Part shown: positions 1 through 9,036 of the stretch, one piece after another
How the letters are laid out: every line of letters starts with the position of its first letter
How positions within the stretch are numbered: position 1 is the first letter of the stretch
Origin: Paenibacillus timonensis
GTDB lineage: Bacteria > Bacillota > Bacilli > Paenibacillales > Paenibacillaceae
Assembly: GCF_009725205.1 (NCBI RefSeq)
Contig: NZ_WNZY01000005.1
Location: forward strand, 62,001 to 126,000
DNA length: 64,000 bases
Direction: 5' to 3'
Translations under genes and position numbers: made by a program
The notes under the pieces: model-generated
Seen by the model: only the letters and a program-made list of their open reading frames with translations
Databases searched by the model: none
Told to the model about the DNA's origin: nothing

Positions 1-13
1 TTGAGGACCGACC

Positions 14-1843
14 ATGATTAGGGGGATTGTACTCAAACTGTTTTTGTTGACGACGGCGCTCTGCTTGATGATCGTGGCGCTGATTTTCGCCGGTCAAACC
101 GTGTTTTTTAAACAGTTTTACGTGCAGCAAAAGGTGGACGATGCAAAAACTTCCGTTCAGGCCTTCGAACAAGCGTACATGGAGGCGGATGGGGAATCGA
201 AAGCCTTGGCCGAACTGGAGCAGGAATATGATCGGGAGCAGGGCATTTGGATCGCCGTGTTGGACGAAATGGGGAATTTGCAGTACTTTGACGATTTTGC
301 TTTGGAGGTCCGTTTGGAGCAATCGGACGGCGCCCCCGGCCTCTCCGGACAAACGATGACGTTCCCCCTTTACACCATGGCCGATGTGGACGATTTCAGT
401 GCGGACAATCCGCTGAACGTTTATGGTGGTACCTGGGTTAAGGAAGGCGGGCCGATTGCGATCGAAGGCCTCCTGATGAACGATCGGTTCATGCCGCAGC
501 GGGCGAACAGCAATATTGCCGGTTTACGCGAAGAAGATCGCTTGGAAAATACCCCCTTGATTCAAAAGGAATATAAGGTTGTCCCGCGCTTCCAAGAGCC
601 GGAGCTATATCGTGAGGAATACCCCTCTGTGCTGGTCCAGGGGACGATCACAAGCCTTCAACTGCCGGAAGGTGACGACGTTACACGTTATGCAAACCGC
701 TTATTTCTGGATCGGATCAAAACCTTTCAAGCCGACCTTCTTTTCGGAGATGTTACCGGGGGTGCAAACGGCGAAGAAATGGATTTTGCGGAGAATGATG
801 TAAATTACAAGGTACTTGTGGAACGCATGGAAAACGCGAAAGGAAAACCCGTTTTTATCTTCGCCATGACGTCGCTTCAACCTGTAAGTGAGGCTGCGAA
901 GGTGATGCGTAGCTATTTAGGTTATGTGATCCTCGCCGCCTTGTTGCTATCCGTTGCAGCTTCGCTATATTTTTCCCGCCGGATTGCCCGGCCATTGCTG
1001 CGACTCAACCGGACCACCAAACAGATCGCCCGGCTGGACTTCTCCGAGAAATTACCGGTCCGCAGCCGGGATGAGTTGGGACAGCTATCAGGCAGCATCA
1101 ACGAGTTGTCTGATCGGCTGCATTCCCATATCCGGCAATTGGAGCGGGACATCGAAAAGGAAAAGCAGTTGGAGCATACTCGAAAAGAATTTATCTCCGG
1201 CGTTTCGCATGAACTGAAGACGCCGCTGAGCGTCATTCAAAGCGGGTTGGCCGTGCTCAAAGACGGAGTTGCCGGCCACAAGCGGAATTATTATTTTGCG
1301 GCGATGGAAGAAGAAGTGAACAGCATGATCTTGTTGATTGAGGATATGCTGGATTTGGCGAAATACGAGTCGGGCACGCATGTCATGAACACGGAACCGT
1401 TCGAGATTCTCCCCGTCGTCGAGCGGGTATGCAAGAAACTAGCGCCGGAGTTGGCAGCCAGGCAGCTCAAGCTGTTCACCCGGCTGGCAACGGCAGAAGT
1501 TGTGGCGAATCGCCGCCGCATCGAGCAGGTATTGATCAATTTTCTCACCAACGCGATTCGCTATACACCGGAAGGGGCGACCATCCTCGTGACCACGACC
1601 GATGAAGGGGATACCCTTAGGGTTGGCGTCGAAAATCGCGGAGTTCATCTTCCGAAGGAGCAGTTGGAGAAAGTGTGGGATCGCTTTTACCGCGGGGAGC
1701 CTTCGCGAAATGCGGCGACGGGCGGAACCGGTTTGGGGCTGGCGATCGCCAAAAATATTTTGGAATTACACGGCTCGTCCTACGGCGTAACGAACACGGC
1801 GGAAGGAGTATTGTTTTACTTCGATTTGCGTAAACAAGCGTAG
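14..1843 (+). CDS. Membrane sensor histidine kinase
   Basis: Two-component sensor kinase of 609 residues. TM helix 1 is near residues 7-29, followed by a large extracytoplasmic sensor region and TM helix 2 near 300-320. Then come a HAMP linker, a HisKA domain with the phospho-acceptor His at about residue 399 in HELKTPL, and a HATPase_c domain (N box in NFLTNAIRYTP, G2 box GTGLGLAIAKN). The G1 box is degenerate: VENRG replaces the usual DNGxG form, although the Asn is kept. The ATG follows a weak GAGGA. Its response regulator would be expected just upstream, outside the window. The signal sensed cannot be told from the sequence. Confidence 0.9.
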   Translation: MIRGIVLKLFLLTTALCLMIVALIFAGQTVFFKQFYVQQKVDDAKTSVQAFEQAYMEADGESKALAELEQEYDREQGIWIAVLDEMGNLQYFDDFALEVRLEQSDGAPGLSGQTMTFPLYTMADVDDFSADNPLNVYGGTWVKEGGPIAIEGLLMNDRFMPQRANSNIAGLREEDRLENTPLIQKEYKVVPRFQEPELYREEYPSVLVQGTITSLQLPEGDDVTRYANRLFLDRIKTFQADLLFGDVTGGANGEEMDFAENDVNYKVLVERMENAKGKPVFIFAMTSLQPVSEAAKVMRSYLGYVILAALLLSVAASLYFSRRIARPLLRLNRTTKQIARLDFSEKLPVRSRDELGQLSGSINELSDRLHSHIRQLERDIEKEKQLEHTRKEFISGVSHELKTPLSVIQSGLAVLKDGVAGHKRNYYFAAMEEEVNSMILLIEDMLDLAKYESGTHVMNTEPFEILPVVERVCKKLAPELAARQLKLFTRLATAEVVANRRRIEQVLINFLTNAIRYTPEGATILVTTTDEGDTLRVGVENRGVHLPKEQLEKVWDRFYRGEPSRNAATGGTGLGLAIAKNILELHGSSYGVTNTAEGVLFYFDLRKQA

Positions 1844-1867
1844 AACTTCGGTTCTGCGCTTGTCTTG
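1836..1867 (+). terminator. Rho-independent terminator of the sensor kinase gene
   Basis: An 11-bp stem (AAGCGTAGAAC pairing with GTTCTGCGCTT, one G-U pair) closes on a TTCG tetraloop and is followed by a T-rich tail. The stem overlaps the stop codon of the kinase gene, so the next genes should be a separate unit. Confidence 0.75.
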
Positions 1868-1981
1868 TTTTCGCCTCGGCTAAAATTCAGCTCAAATTGA
1901 TCGGGTCTGCACCTGATCTGCATTTCTTTTCTCTATCCTATCTGGGAGAGATTGAACCCACAAGAGAGGAAAGGAAAGAGA

Positions 1982-2662
1982 ATGAAAAAAATGCTCGAAA
2001 TCATGATGACCGGAATAATCGCTTTATCACTCGCCGCCTGTGGAGAACTGAATACGGATAGGGTAGTGTCGACCGACCAACCGTCGACCGCCGGTTCAAC
2101 GAAAGAGACAACTTCAGCAGGAACGCCGCAAACCAAGCTAGCTTCTCTGTTTCGTAACAGCGTTTTTCTGGGGGATTCCATTACGGAAGGCTTGTCGTAT
2201 CACGAGGTGTTGGCTGAAGAAAACGTATTGGCCGGTGCGGGAAAAACGGCGGAATTTGCTATGGGGGACATGGAGGACCTGATCCAGAGAAATCCCAAGC
2301 AGATTTTCATCCAGTTGGGTTCGGACGATATCCTTTGGCCAACAGAGCATCCGCTGGACTATGCAATCAACCATTACATCTCCTTGATCGAAGCGATCAA
2401 ACAGAAGCTTCCGCAGGCCGAAATCACGGTACTGTCGGTCACGCCCGTCTCGGAGGACACGCTTGGTGATGAACCGCGTTATCGAAATATCCCCGCCTTT
2501 AACGAAAGGTTGAAGGAGATGGCTGCCAAGGAGCAGGTCGGGTTTGTCGATTTGTCCGTAATCATCGCGATCCATCCGGATCTGTACGATACGGACGGCA
2601 TTCATTTCAAGCCGGAGTTTTATCCGCTGATGCTGGAAGCATTGAAGGATCAGGTAGAGTGA
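1982..2662 (+). CDS. SGNH/GDSL-family esterase lipoprotein
   Basis: Predicted lipoprotein: a short basic N-terminus, a hydrophobic stretch and a lipobox ending in LAAC near residue 19. The mature part is an SGNH hydrolase with block I VFLGDSITEG (nucleophile Ser), the Gly/Asn region as LGSDDI, and a C-terminal DGIHFKPE carrying the catalytic Asp and His. I chose the ATG at 1982 because it follows GAGGAAAGGAAAGAGA and starts directly with the signal peptide; an earlier in-frame ATG at 1952 only adds charged residues. The gene lies 50 bp before an MBOAT acyltransferase, so it may act as an acetyl esterase or acetyl carrier partner in modifying a surface polymer. The substrate is unknown. Confidence 0.8.
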   Translation: MKKMLEIMMTGIIALSLAACGELNTDRVVSTDQPSTAGSTKETTSAGTPQTKLASLFRNSVFLGDSITEGLSYHEVLAEENVLAGAGKTAEFAMGDMEDLIQRNPKQIFIQLGSDDILWPTEHPLDYAINHYISLIEAIKQKLPQAEITVLSVTPVSEDTLGDEPRYRNIPAFNERLKEMAAKEQVGFVDLSVIIAIHPDLYDTDGIHFKPEFYPLMLEALKDQVE

Positions 2663-2712
2663 GGGCGTCCATGGTTCTTTCGTATAGCGATGAGCCAAGG
2701 AGGGGATGAGCT

Positions 2713-4120
2713 TTGGTATTTAGCAGCCTGATCTTCCTGTTTCAATTTTTGCCGATAACGCTGCTCGTCTATTATTTATCCCCCCCCGAGGCTTCGAAAC
2801 GCTGTTCTGCTCGCGGCTAGCTTGGTGTTTTATGCTTGGGGAGAGCCGCTCTATGTGTTCATCATGATGGTCTCTACCCTGATTAATTATGCAGGCGGTC
2901 TGATGATCGAGAAATATCGAGAACGACGGGAGATCGCTCATGGTGTATTGCTCGTTTCCCTCATCGTCAATCTAGGCTTATTGTTCTTCTTCAAGTACGC
3001 CGAATTTGTTGTGGACAATCTGAATGGGCCATTACATCTTCATTTGCAGACAGCGGATCTTCCGCTGCCGCTCGGTATCTCCTTTTATACGTTTCAAACG
3101 ATGTCCTACGTAATCGACGTTTACCGGCGTAAAGTAACCGCGCAGCGCAATTTAATTTCGTTCGGCGCTTACGTGGCGATGTTCCCCCAGCTTGTGGCCG
3201 GGCCCATCGTCAAATACGGCGACATCGCTCGGCAGTTGGTTGTCCGGCACATGACGCTGGAACGATTCGGAAGAGGAACGGAGCTGTTTATCCGCGGCCT
3301 CGCCAAGAAAGCGCTGCTGGCCAACCAGATCGGCTTGCTGTGGACGAATGTCAAAGCGACGCCGCCAGGAGAGCTTAGCGTGCTTTCCGCCTGGCTCGGA
3401 ATCTTGGCGTTCACATTTCAAATCTACTTTGATTTCAGCGGATATTCCGACATGGCCCGCGGTCTCGGGAAGATGTTCGGGTTTGAGTTCGCGAAGAACT
3501 TCAACTACCCGTATGTATCCCGCAGTGTCACGGAATTTTGGCGTAGATGGCATATTTCCCTGGGCTCCTGGTTTCGGGAGTACGCCTATATCCCGCTTGG
3601 CGGCAACCGAAAAGGATTACTGAAGCAGTTACGTAATGTACTGATCGTCTGGTTTTTAACCGGGTTGTGGCACGGGGCTAGTTGGAATTTTATCGTGTGG
3701 GGACTTTATTTTGGGTTCCTGGTTACGGTCGAGAAATTGTTTTGGCTAAAAGGGTTGCGCCGCCTTCCGCGCTTTGTCGCACATGGTTACACGCTTACGG
3801 CCGTTATCGTTGGGTGGGTGTTTTTCGAATACGATAACCTGGAAACTGCCGGTCAGTTCCTCGGTACGCTGTTCGGGTACGACTCGTACGGCATAGTTAA
3901 TCAGCAAGCGTTATACGACATAACGACTTATGCAGGTTGGCTGGTTTTGCTGGCGGTATGCGCGACGCCGCTTCCGCGCCGGCTTCTGTTGCGTGTTCGG
4001 AAGAGACGGACGATCGCGGGTTCCGCGTTGACGATAGGTGTATACCTGCTGCTGCTGTTGCTGTCAACCGCGAATCTCGTCCATCAAACCTATAATCCGT
4101 TTTTATATTTTCGATTTTGA
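2713..4120 (+). CDS. MBOAT O-acyltransferase (AlgI/DltB-like), frameshifted near the N-terminus
   Basis: Membrane-bound O-acyltransferase that in this family passes acetyl groups across the membrane to an exported polymer. The catalytic-type His lies in LTGLWHGASWN, and FWRRWHISLGSWFREY is the other family signature. The natural start is TTG 2713, 7 nt after AAGGAGGGG, giving MVFSSLIFLFQFLPITLL, the usual AlgI N-terminus. That frame runs into a run of eight C (2780-2787) and then stops at 2818-2820. Removing one C joins it exactly to PRLRNAVLLAASLVFYAW, the expected continuation. The remaining 432-residue frame starting at 2822 lacks the first TM helix. It is a real frameshift, a sequencing error or a slippage site. 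The DHHW gene follows closely. Confidence 0.8.
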
Positions 4121-4143
4121 CGCGGGGAAAGGAGGCTGCGAAA

Positions 4144-5280
4144 TTGAGAAAGGTTCAGAGGGCCATGGCAATCATTTTTTTGGGATTTATTTGCGCGTTG
4201 CCGGTAGCGAGTTGGTTGACGCCGGACCGCAAGTTTTCCCCAGAGGAAAACAGAATGCTGGAACCTAAGCCGAAGCTTTCACTGTATGGTGTGACTTCAG
4301 GGAAATTTACCGTCGGTTATGAGAATTACGTGTCCGATCAATTTCCTTTCCGCGACTTCTGGATCGGCGTCAACTCCGACACGGGACGGGCACTGGGGAA
4401 AAAGGAAAGCAACGGGGTTTACCTCGGCAAAGACGGCTATCTGATTCAGCAGTTTCAACCGCCTGCGAAGGTACGGGTAGAGGAGGACGCGAAGGCGATC
4501 CGGGCGTTGGCCGCCGCTATACCAAACCTGCACACCTACGTCATGCTGGCGCCTACTTCATTATCGATAAACAAAGAGAAGCTACCGGATTTTGCCCCTG
4601 TGGGCGATGAACTTGCTTCTTTGAAGCAAATGCGGGATGCACTCGGCAAGGCGATTAAGTTTGTTGATGTATACCCGGCTCTGTTCGCCAACCGACAGGA
4701 GTACCTCTACTATAGAACGGACCATCATTGGACGACCTTAGGCGCTTATTACGCGTACCGCGAATTATGCAAGCAAATGGGAATTAATCCGCAGGCAAAA
4801 AACGAATTTGAACTTCGGCAGGTCACGGATCAATTTTACGGATCGCTGTATTCAAGAAGTGGATTCAAACACATACGGCCGGATGAAATCGAGCTATGGC
4901 TACCGAAAGATAAAGAACCTATTTCTGTTGAGTATACCGATGAACAGCATTCTTCGGATTCCTTATATGTAATGGAGAACTTGAAGGAGAAGGACAAGTA
5001 TGCCATCTTCCTAAACGGCAACCATGCTCAGGCGAGGATTACTTCGGATCAAGCGAAGGGAAGGAAGCTGCTCGTCGTGAAAGATTCGTACGCCAACAGC
5101 CTAATTCCGTTTCTTACAAAACATTTCAGCGAGATCGTTATCGTGGACCTTCGTTATTACGACGACGATTTGGCCGCGCTGATTCGAGCTCAGAACATCC
5201 AAGATTTGCTGCTGCTCTATAATATCAATACGTTTTTTATGGATCGATCCATTCAGAAAGTAGCGGAGATGATGGAATAA
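4144..5280 (+). CDS. DHHW-family (AlgX/AlgJ-like) extracytoplasmic protein
   Basis: 378-residue protein with an N-terminal signal or membrane anchor (AIIFLGFICALPVASW) and a mature SGNH-like domain with the family motif YRTDHHWT near the middle. Proteins of this family (AlgX, AlgJ, Bacillus DHHW proteins) accept acetyl groups from an MBOAT partner and place them on polysaccharide. A later VVKDSYANSLIPF segment fits the Ser-containing block of the fold. The start is TTG 4144, 8 nt after AAAGGAGG; the frame is open from 4117 but has no ribosome site there. It lies 23 bp after the MBOAT gene and overlaps the next gene by one base, so it is clearly in the same operon. Confidence 0.85.
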   Translation: MRKVQRAMAIIFLGFICALPVASWLTPDRKFSPEENRMLEPKPKLSLYGVTSGKFTVGYENYVSDQFPFRDFWIGVNSDTGRALGKKESNGVYLGKDGYLIQQFQPPAKVRVEEDAKAIRALAAAIPNLHTYVMLAPTSLSINKEKLPDFAPVGDELASLKQMRDALGKAIKFVDVYPALFANRQEYLYYRTDHHWTTLGAYYAYRELCKQMGINPQAKNEFELRQVTDQFYGSLYSRSGFKHIRPDEIELWLPKDKEPISVEYTDEQHSSDSLYVMENLKEKDKYAIFLNGNHAQARITSDQAKGRKLLVVKDSYANSLIPFLTKHFSEIVIVDLRYYDDDLAALIRAQNIQDLLLLYNINTFFMDRSIQKVAEMME

Positions 5281-5771
5281 TGCGATTAAATGTATGGAGA
5301 GGAAAGCGGATCCTTGCGATTTTGACGTTGGTCTTTGCCATCGGCTTCTTGACTGGGTGTACAGGGAAAGAAGGAGGAAACGGCAACTTTTCGGCGGTCG
5401 AAGTCGGTGAGAGGATCCAGAAATCGGCAGACCTAGGAAACATGAAGCAAGGTGACGCGAAGAGGTTCAAGAAGCTGTATCATCTTTCGAGTGAGGATGT
5501 CTCGAGTTTCGTACTGTATACGGCATCTTCCAACGTGAAGGCGGACGAGTTGCTGGTGATCCGGCTTAAGGATGAAAGCGAGAAGGACCACATCATGGAG
5601 AAAATCGAAGAAAGAATTGCGGCGCAAACCGCAAAATTCATGGATTATCGTCCGGCAGAGTATGATCTGGTTAAGAAGCACGTTCTGAAAACACAAGGTC
5701 TCTACATCCTATTCGCAGTCTCGGCTGAGGCGGATGTTATCGAGCGGATTTTTAACGACACGTTTTCATGA
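5280..5771 (+). CDS. DUF4358-family lipoprotein
   Basis: 163-residue lipoprotein with a hydrophobic signal ending GFLTGC (lipidated Cys near residue 22), followed by a small soluble domain rich in charged residues that matches the DUF4358 pattern (LYHLSSEDVSSFVLYTAS, then DELLVIRLKD). The family has no proven function, but it often sits beside MBOAT/DHHW acetylation genes, as here. The start codon overlaps the previous stop (TAATG), indicating translational coupling. It is the last gene of the unit before a strong terminator. Confidence 0.8.
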   Translation: MRLNVWRGKRILAILTLVFAIGFLTGCTGKEGGNGNFSAVEVGERIQKSADLGNMKQGDAKRFKKLYHLSSEDVSSFVLYTASSNVKADELLVIRLKDESEKDHIMEKIEERIAAQTAKFMDYRPAEYDLVKKHVLKTQGLYILFAVSAEADVIERIFNDTFS

Positions 5772-5781
5772 TTGGCTAATC

Positions 5782-5810
5782 AAAAACGGACCTCTACAAG
5801 GTCCGTTTTT
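5782..5810. terminator. Bidirectional terminator between the acetylation operon and the HAD gene
   Basis: A perfect 11-bp inverted repeat (AAAAACGGACC with GGTCCGTTTTT) has A-tracts and T-tracts at its edges, so it can end transcription from both converging units. Confidence 0.85.
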
Positions 5811-6561
5811 GCCGTTCGGCTTGATGAATTTGATTAAAGATCACCCGCGGGACTTCTTCGAGCGAAGTGACCGTGTGCATTTCCGCATCCCCGTCATGCT
5901 GGAGCTCCACGATGTTGTACAGCCACTCATTGGGGATTTTGATATAGATCGCGTTGATTCCGGCGGAAAGGGCAGGCATAACATCGGTACGCAGGCTGTT
6001 GCCGATCATCCAGGTACGGGAACGGTCAAACTGTCTCACGTGCAAAATATCTTCCAGTGCCTCGACATTTTTGTGCTGGCGAATATAAATCCGGTCCTGA
6101 AAATAATCGGCCAACCGCATCTGCTCGATCTTCCGCTCCTGAATCACGGTTTCGCCGCCGGTGTAGAGATGGAGTTCATGGCCTTGGCTGCGCAAGAGGT
6201 TTAGCGTTTCGACCATACCGGGATAGGGTTCGATCGGTTGCTCATATACGCTCAGCCCTAGCTTCATTAGCCGGTCTTCCTCTTTGGGGAGCACCTTGCG
6301 TCCCGTCAACTGACCGTAATGTCGGTACGTGTCAATCAGTGACTCGGGAAAATGCGAGCTGGCAAACCCAATCTGATGGACGCCGGCGACGTCGATTTCC
6401 GTTTGTTTCTCGCGAATTTCTGCTGTGGTTATGCCGTACATTTTGAACCAATCGGTAAGCAGGTCAGCAAATTGATCCAGAATCAAATCGAAATATTTAT
6501 TGCAATGAACCAGCGTATCATCCAAATCAAAAATGACTTGTTGCAGCAGGGTCTTATTCAT
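5794..6561 (-). CDS. HAD-superfamily hydrolase
   Basis: Haloacid-dehalogenase-type phosphatase. Motif I is VIFDLDDTLVH (nucleophile and acid Asp residues), the motif II Thr lies in LYTGGE, and motif IV is MIGNSLRTDVMPA. An inserted helical cap between motifs I and II suggests subclass C1. ATG 6561 is preferred: it lies 11 nt after AAAGGAG, whereas an in-frame GTG at 6573 overlaps that site. The substrate is unknown; small phosphorylated metabolites are typical. The stop lies inside the shared terminator. An HTH regulator gene lies upstream on the same strand, about 100 bp away. Confidence 0.85.
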   Translation of the reverse strand: MNKTLLQQVIFDLDDTLVHCNKYFDLILDQFADLLTDWFKMYGITTAEIREKQTEIDVAGVHQIGFASSHFPESLIDTYRHYGQLTGRKVLPKEEDRLMKLGLSVYEQPIEPYPGMVETLNLLRSQGHELHLYTGGETVIQERKIEQMRLADYFQDRIYIRQHKNVEALEDILHVRQFDRSRTWMIGNSLRTDVMPALSAGINAIYIKIPNEWLYNIVELQHDGDAEMHTVTSLEEVPRVIFNQIHQAERQKRTL

Positions 6562-6662
6562 TGAATGGGTCACTCCTTTATCCAGGAAACGCTTGTCTCT
6601 ACGTATAACTCTATCCTAACACAAGCACAAGCTTCCCGCCAAAGGCTCATAGGCTGACTAAG

Positions 6663-7580
6663 CTATAAACGGATGTAAGATTCCAGGAACATCTGCAGCT
6701 CCGCCGCGCCGTCCGGTCGGATGCTGAACTTCTCCGTGTCCTGAGCCAGCAGATGGATGCGCAGTAAGCCAGCGACTCGAAGCCGCATCAAGTCGTGCAT
6801 CAACTGTTCCTTAGGCTCGCCTAGATCCGTCAGCATCTCCTGCATGGACTTCGGCTCGTCGGCGACGTAGCGGAGGAGGCGCAACCGCTGCGGTTCGGCA
6901 AGCGCTCGGGTCAGACGTTTGAGCACCATAGGCGGTTCATCCTCGTCAAGCTCCGGGATATCCAGAGGATACTGGATAAACAGCACATTTTCGTAGAAGA
7001 CGTATGTATTAATCGGCCGAAAATGAATCGAAGGGGTCAACACAACCTGCGTGATCGGCTTAAGTGGTTCCAGTACCAAACCGCCGGAGGCGTATTCGAT
7101 CAATGCATCGGTATCCATCTTCTGCAGCAACGTGTGCTTCTCAGCAGCATCTTCCTCCAGCAGCGGGAGAAATTGGTTTTCATTCAGGCCAAAATAAAGA
7201 CGTTGCCAGCAATTCAATAATGGGATGTAGCTGGCGCGAATTCGTTCTATATCTTCATTATTCACAGAGGGAATGTAGGATTTAGTGCGATGATAAAGGG
7301 TGTCGACGGGGGTTTCCGCCACTTCGTTCAGAAACTTGGATACCTCACCATCCACGCTCCGTTCCAATGCCCAAACGTATAACACATCGTAGTCGGCGAA
7401 CGGGAACTTAGAGGCTTCAGCGAATTTCAGCCGCTCTTCCGGCGTGAGACGGGCGTCGATTTCAGCGATCCATTCCGGACCTACATCCAGATTGTTCACC
7501 CATTTTTGCGTTGTATATATCATAAAGCTGCTGATCAGTTCGTAGACCAAGGAATGGTCCACTTTCACATCATAGGCCAT
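6663..7580 (-). CDS. ArsR/winged-helix-type transcriptional regulator with a long N-terminal domain
   Basis: 305-residue protein. Residues 1 to about 215 are mostly helical with no motif I recognise. The C-terminal third looks like an ArsR-type winged helix: ALAEPQRLRLLRYVADEPKSMQEMLTDLGEPKEQLMHDLMRLRVAGLLRI. Such proteins bind DNA as dimers. The start ATG follows GGGAGGT. It is divergent from an MFS exporter gene 167 bp away, which makes that transporter its most likely target; this is an inference from position. No metal-binding CxC pair is seen, so classic arsenic or metal sensing is unlikely. Confidence 0.65.
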   Translation of the reverse strand: MAYDVKVDHSLVYELISSFMIYTTQKWVNNLDVGPEWIAEIDARLTPEERLKFAEASKFPFADYDVLYVWALERSVDGEVSKFLNEVAETPVDTLYHRTKSYIPSVNNEDIERIRASYIPLLNCWQRLYFGLNENQFLPLLEEDAAEKHTLLQKMDTDALIEYASGGLVLEPLKPITQVVLTPSIHFRPINTYVFYENVLFIQYPLDIPELDEDEPPMVLKRLTRALAEPQRLRLLRYVADEPKSMQEMLTDLGEPKEQLMHDLMRLRVAGLLRIHLLAQDTEKFSIRPDGAAELQMFLESYIRL

Positions 7581-7627
7581 GACAGAACAAACCTCCCAAA
7601 GATCATTGCATACAGATTCATTATGGC

Positions 7628-7656
7628 TTGTTAGGGAGGGGATTGTCCACTATAAT
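7628..7656 (+). promoter_or_regulatory. Sigma-A-type promoter of the MFS gene
   Basis: TTGTTA at 7628-7633, a 17-bp spacer and TATAAT at 7651-7656, about 90 bp upstream of the MFS start and inside the divergent region shared with the HTH regulator gene. Confidence 0.65.
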
Positions 7657-7746
7657 GTTTAAGGATTATCGGGAAAAGATCACTTTGAGAAAAGTCGTCC
7701 GTATTTTGACGATTTTTCTTTGTTTTTATATAAAGGAGTGCTTCAT

Positions 7747-8946
7747 TTGAATTTACAGTCATCAAGAACTCATCGGTTATTGCCGCCAACATTCATCCTG
7801 ATCGCTGTCATCGTGATCGCAGGGCTCAGCCAAGGATTGCTGCTGCCGGTGTTGTCCATATTTATGGAAGAAAGGGGGATTTCCTCCTCTGTAAACGGGC
7901 TGCATGCGGCTGCCTTATATGTGGGATCCTTCGCCATGTCCCTGGTTGCCGAAAAGCTGCTGCGCCGCACCGGATTCAAGCCCCTGCTGTTGGGCGGCGT
8001 CGTTCTCGTTATGCTCGCCTTGCCCGTATTTCCGTTGGTCTCGGATTTGCGGCTGTGGTTCATCTTGCGTTTGCTGGTGGGGATCGGAGACAGCGCCATT
8101 CATTTTACGTCGCAATTATGGATCATTTTAGTGTCGCCACCGGAAAAAAGAGGGCGGAACATCTCGTTATACGGGATGTCCTACGGACTTGGCTTCAGCA
8201 TCGGCCCGCTGGGCATTCGGCTCCTGGAATTCGGGCATTCCGTACCGTTCGTGATCCTGGCCGTGCTATTTCTGGCCATCGTGCTCCTTGCGGCGGTTTA
8301 TTTGCCAAACCGTGCGCCGGAACCGGTTCGCCAGGAGGAGCCTGGTGCTCCACGCAAAATTCCGCATATTTATCGGCTGGCTTGGTTTGCCTTGTTGCCT
8401 TCGCTACTTTATGGATATATGGAAGCTTCAATGAACAGTAACTTCCCGATTTACGGCTTACGGTCAGGACTTAGCGCCGCGGATATCGCTGCGCTGCTGC
8501 CGTTCTTTGGGATCGGCGGGCTGATTCTCCAGCTCCCGCTCGGCATGCTGAGCGACCGATACGGTCGCAAGAAAGTGCTGATGGCCGCAGGGTTGACCGG
8601 CGGGATGCTGTTCTTGGCCGTACCGCTGGCTGGCAACCATTTCATGGCGTTATTGCTCTTGTTTATGGGGGCGGGCGGCTTAGTCGGCTCGTTCTTCTCG
8701 CTAGGTCTGGCGTACGCCGCCGATTTGCTTCCGCGTCATTTGCTTCCAGTGGCCAATGTCATCGCATCCTTCCACTTCAACTTTGGGAGCATTGTTGGCC
8801 CGAATCTTGGCGGAGCCGCGATGCAACTGGGCGCTGCGCCACTCTTGTTCATCCTGTTGGGTTCGGCATATTTGTTGTTTTCCGCGTCCGGGGTAGCGTT
8901 TAAGCCGGAGCTTGGTAAAAAAAGCGCAAATATGAACAGGCTGTAA
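7747..8946 (+). CDS. MFS transporter
   Basis: About 400 residues with twelve hydrophobic segments typical of the major facilitator superfamily. The loop 8-9 signature GMLSDRYGRKKVL is visible in the second half and a shorter relative (EKLLRRTGFKPLL) in the first half. Start is TTG 7747, 8 nt after AAAGGAG (7732-7738). The family includes drug and sugar exporters; nothing in the sequence fixes the substrate. It is divergent from an ArsR-like regulator that may control it. Confidence 0.85.
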   Translation: MNLQSSRTHRLLPPTFILIAVIVIAGLSQGLLLPVLSIFMEERGISSSVNGLHAAALYVGSFAMSLVAEKLLRRTGFKPLLLGGVVLVMLALPVFPLVSDLRLWFILRLLVGIGDSAIHFTSQLWIILVSPPEKRGRNISLYGMSYGLGFSIGPLGIRLLEFGHSVPFVILAVLFLAIVLLAAVYLPNRAPEPVRQEEPGAPRKIPHIYRLAWFALLPSLLYGYMEASMNSNFPIYGLRSGLSAADIAALLPFFGIGGLILQLPLGMLSDRYGRKKVLMAAGLTGGMLFLAVPLAGNHFMALLLLFMGAGGLVGSFFSLGLAYAADLLPRHLLPVANVIASFHFNFGSIVGPNLGGAAMQLGAAPLLFILLGSAYLLFSASGVAFKPELGKKSANMNRL

Positions 8947-9036
8947 TGGATTTTCGCCGGTTTTTCCAATACACTAAAAGGTAAAGGAAATTGCATGACT
9001 GACAAAGTGCGTCTTACGTAGAAGGAGAAATCGGAT

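Noticed and set aside
2822..4120. Reading the MBOAT gene as an intact gene starting at 2822
   Set aside because: The start has no ribosome site and removes the conserved first membrane helix, which is present in another frame just upstream with a good ribosome site.
5734..6204. 156-codon open frame on the + strand
   Set aside because: Antisense to the HAD hydrolase gene and running through the bidirectional terminator.
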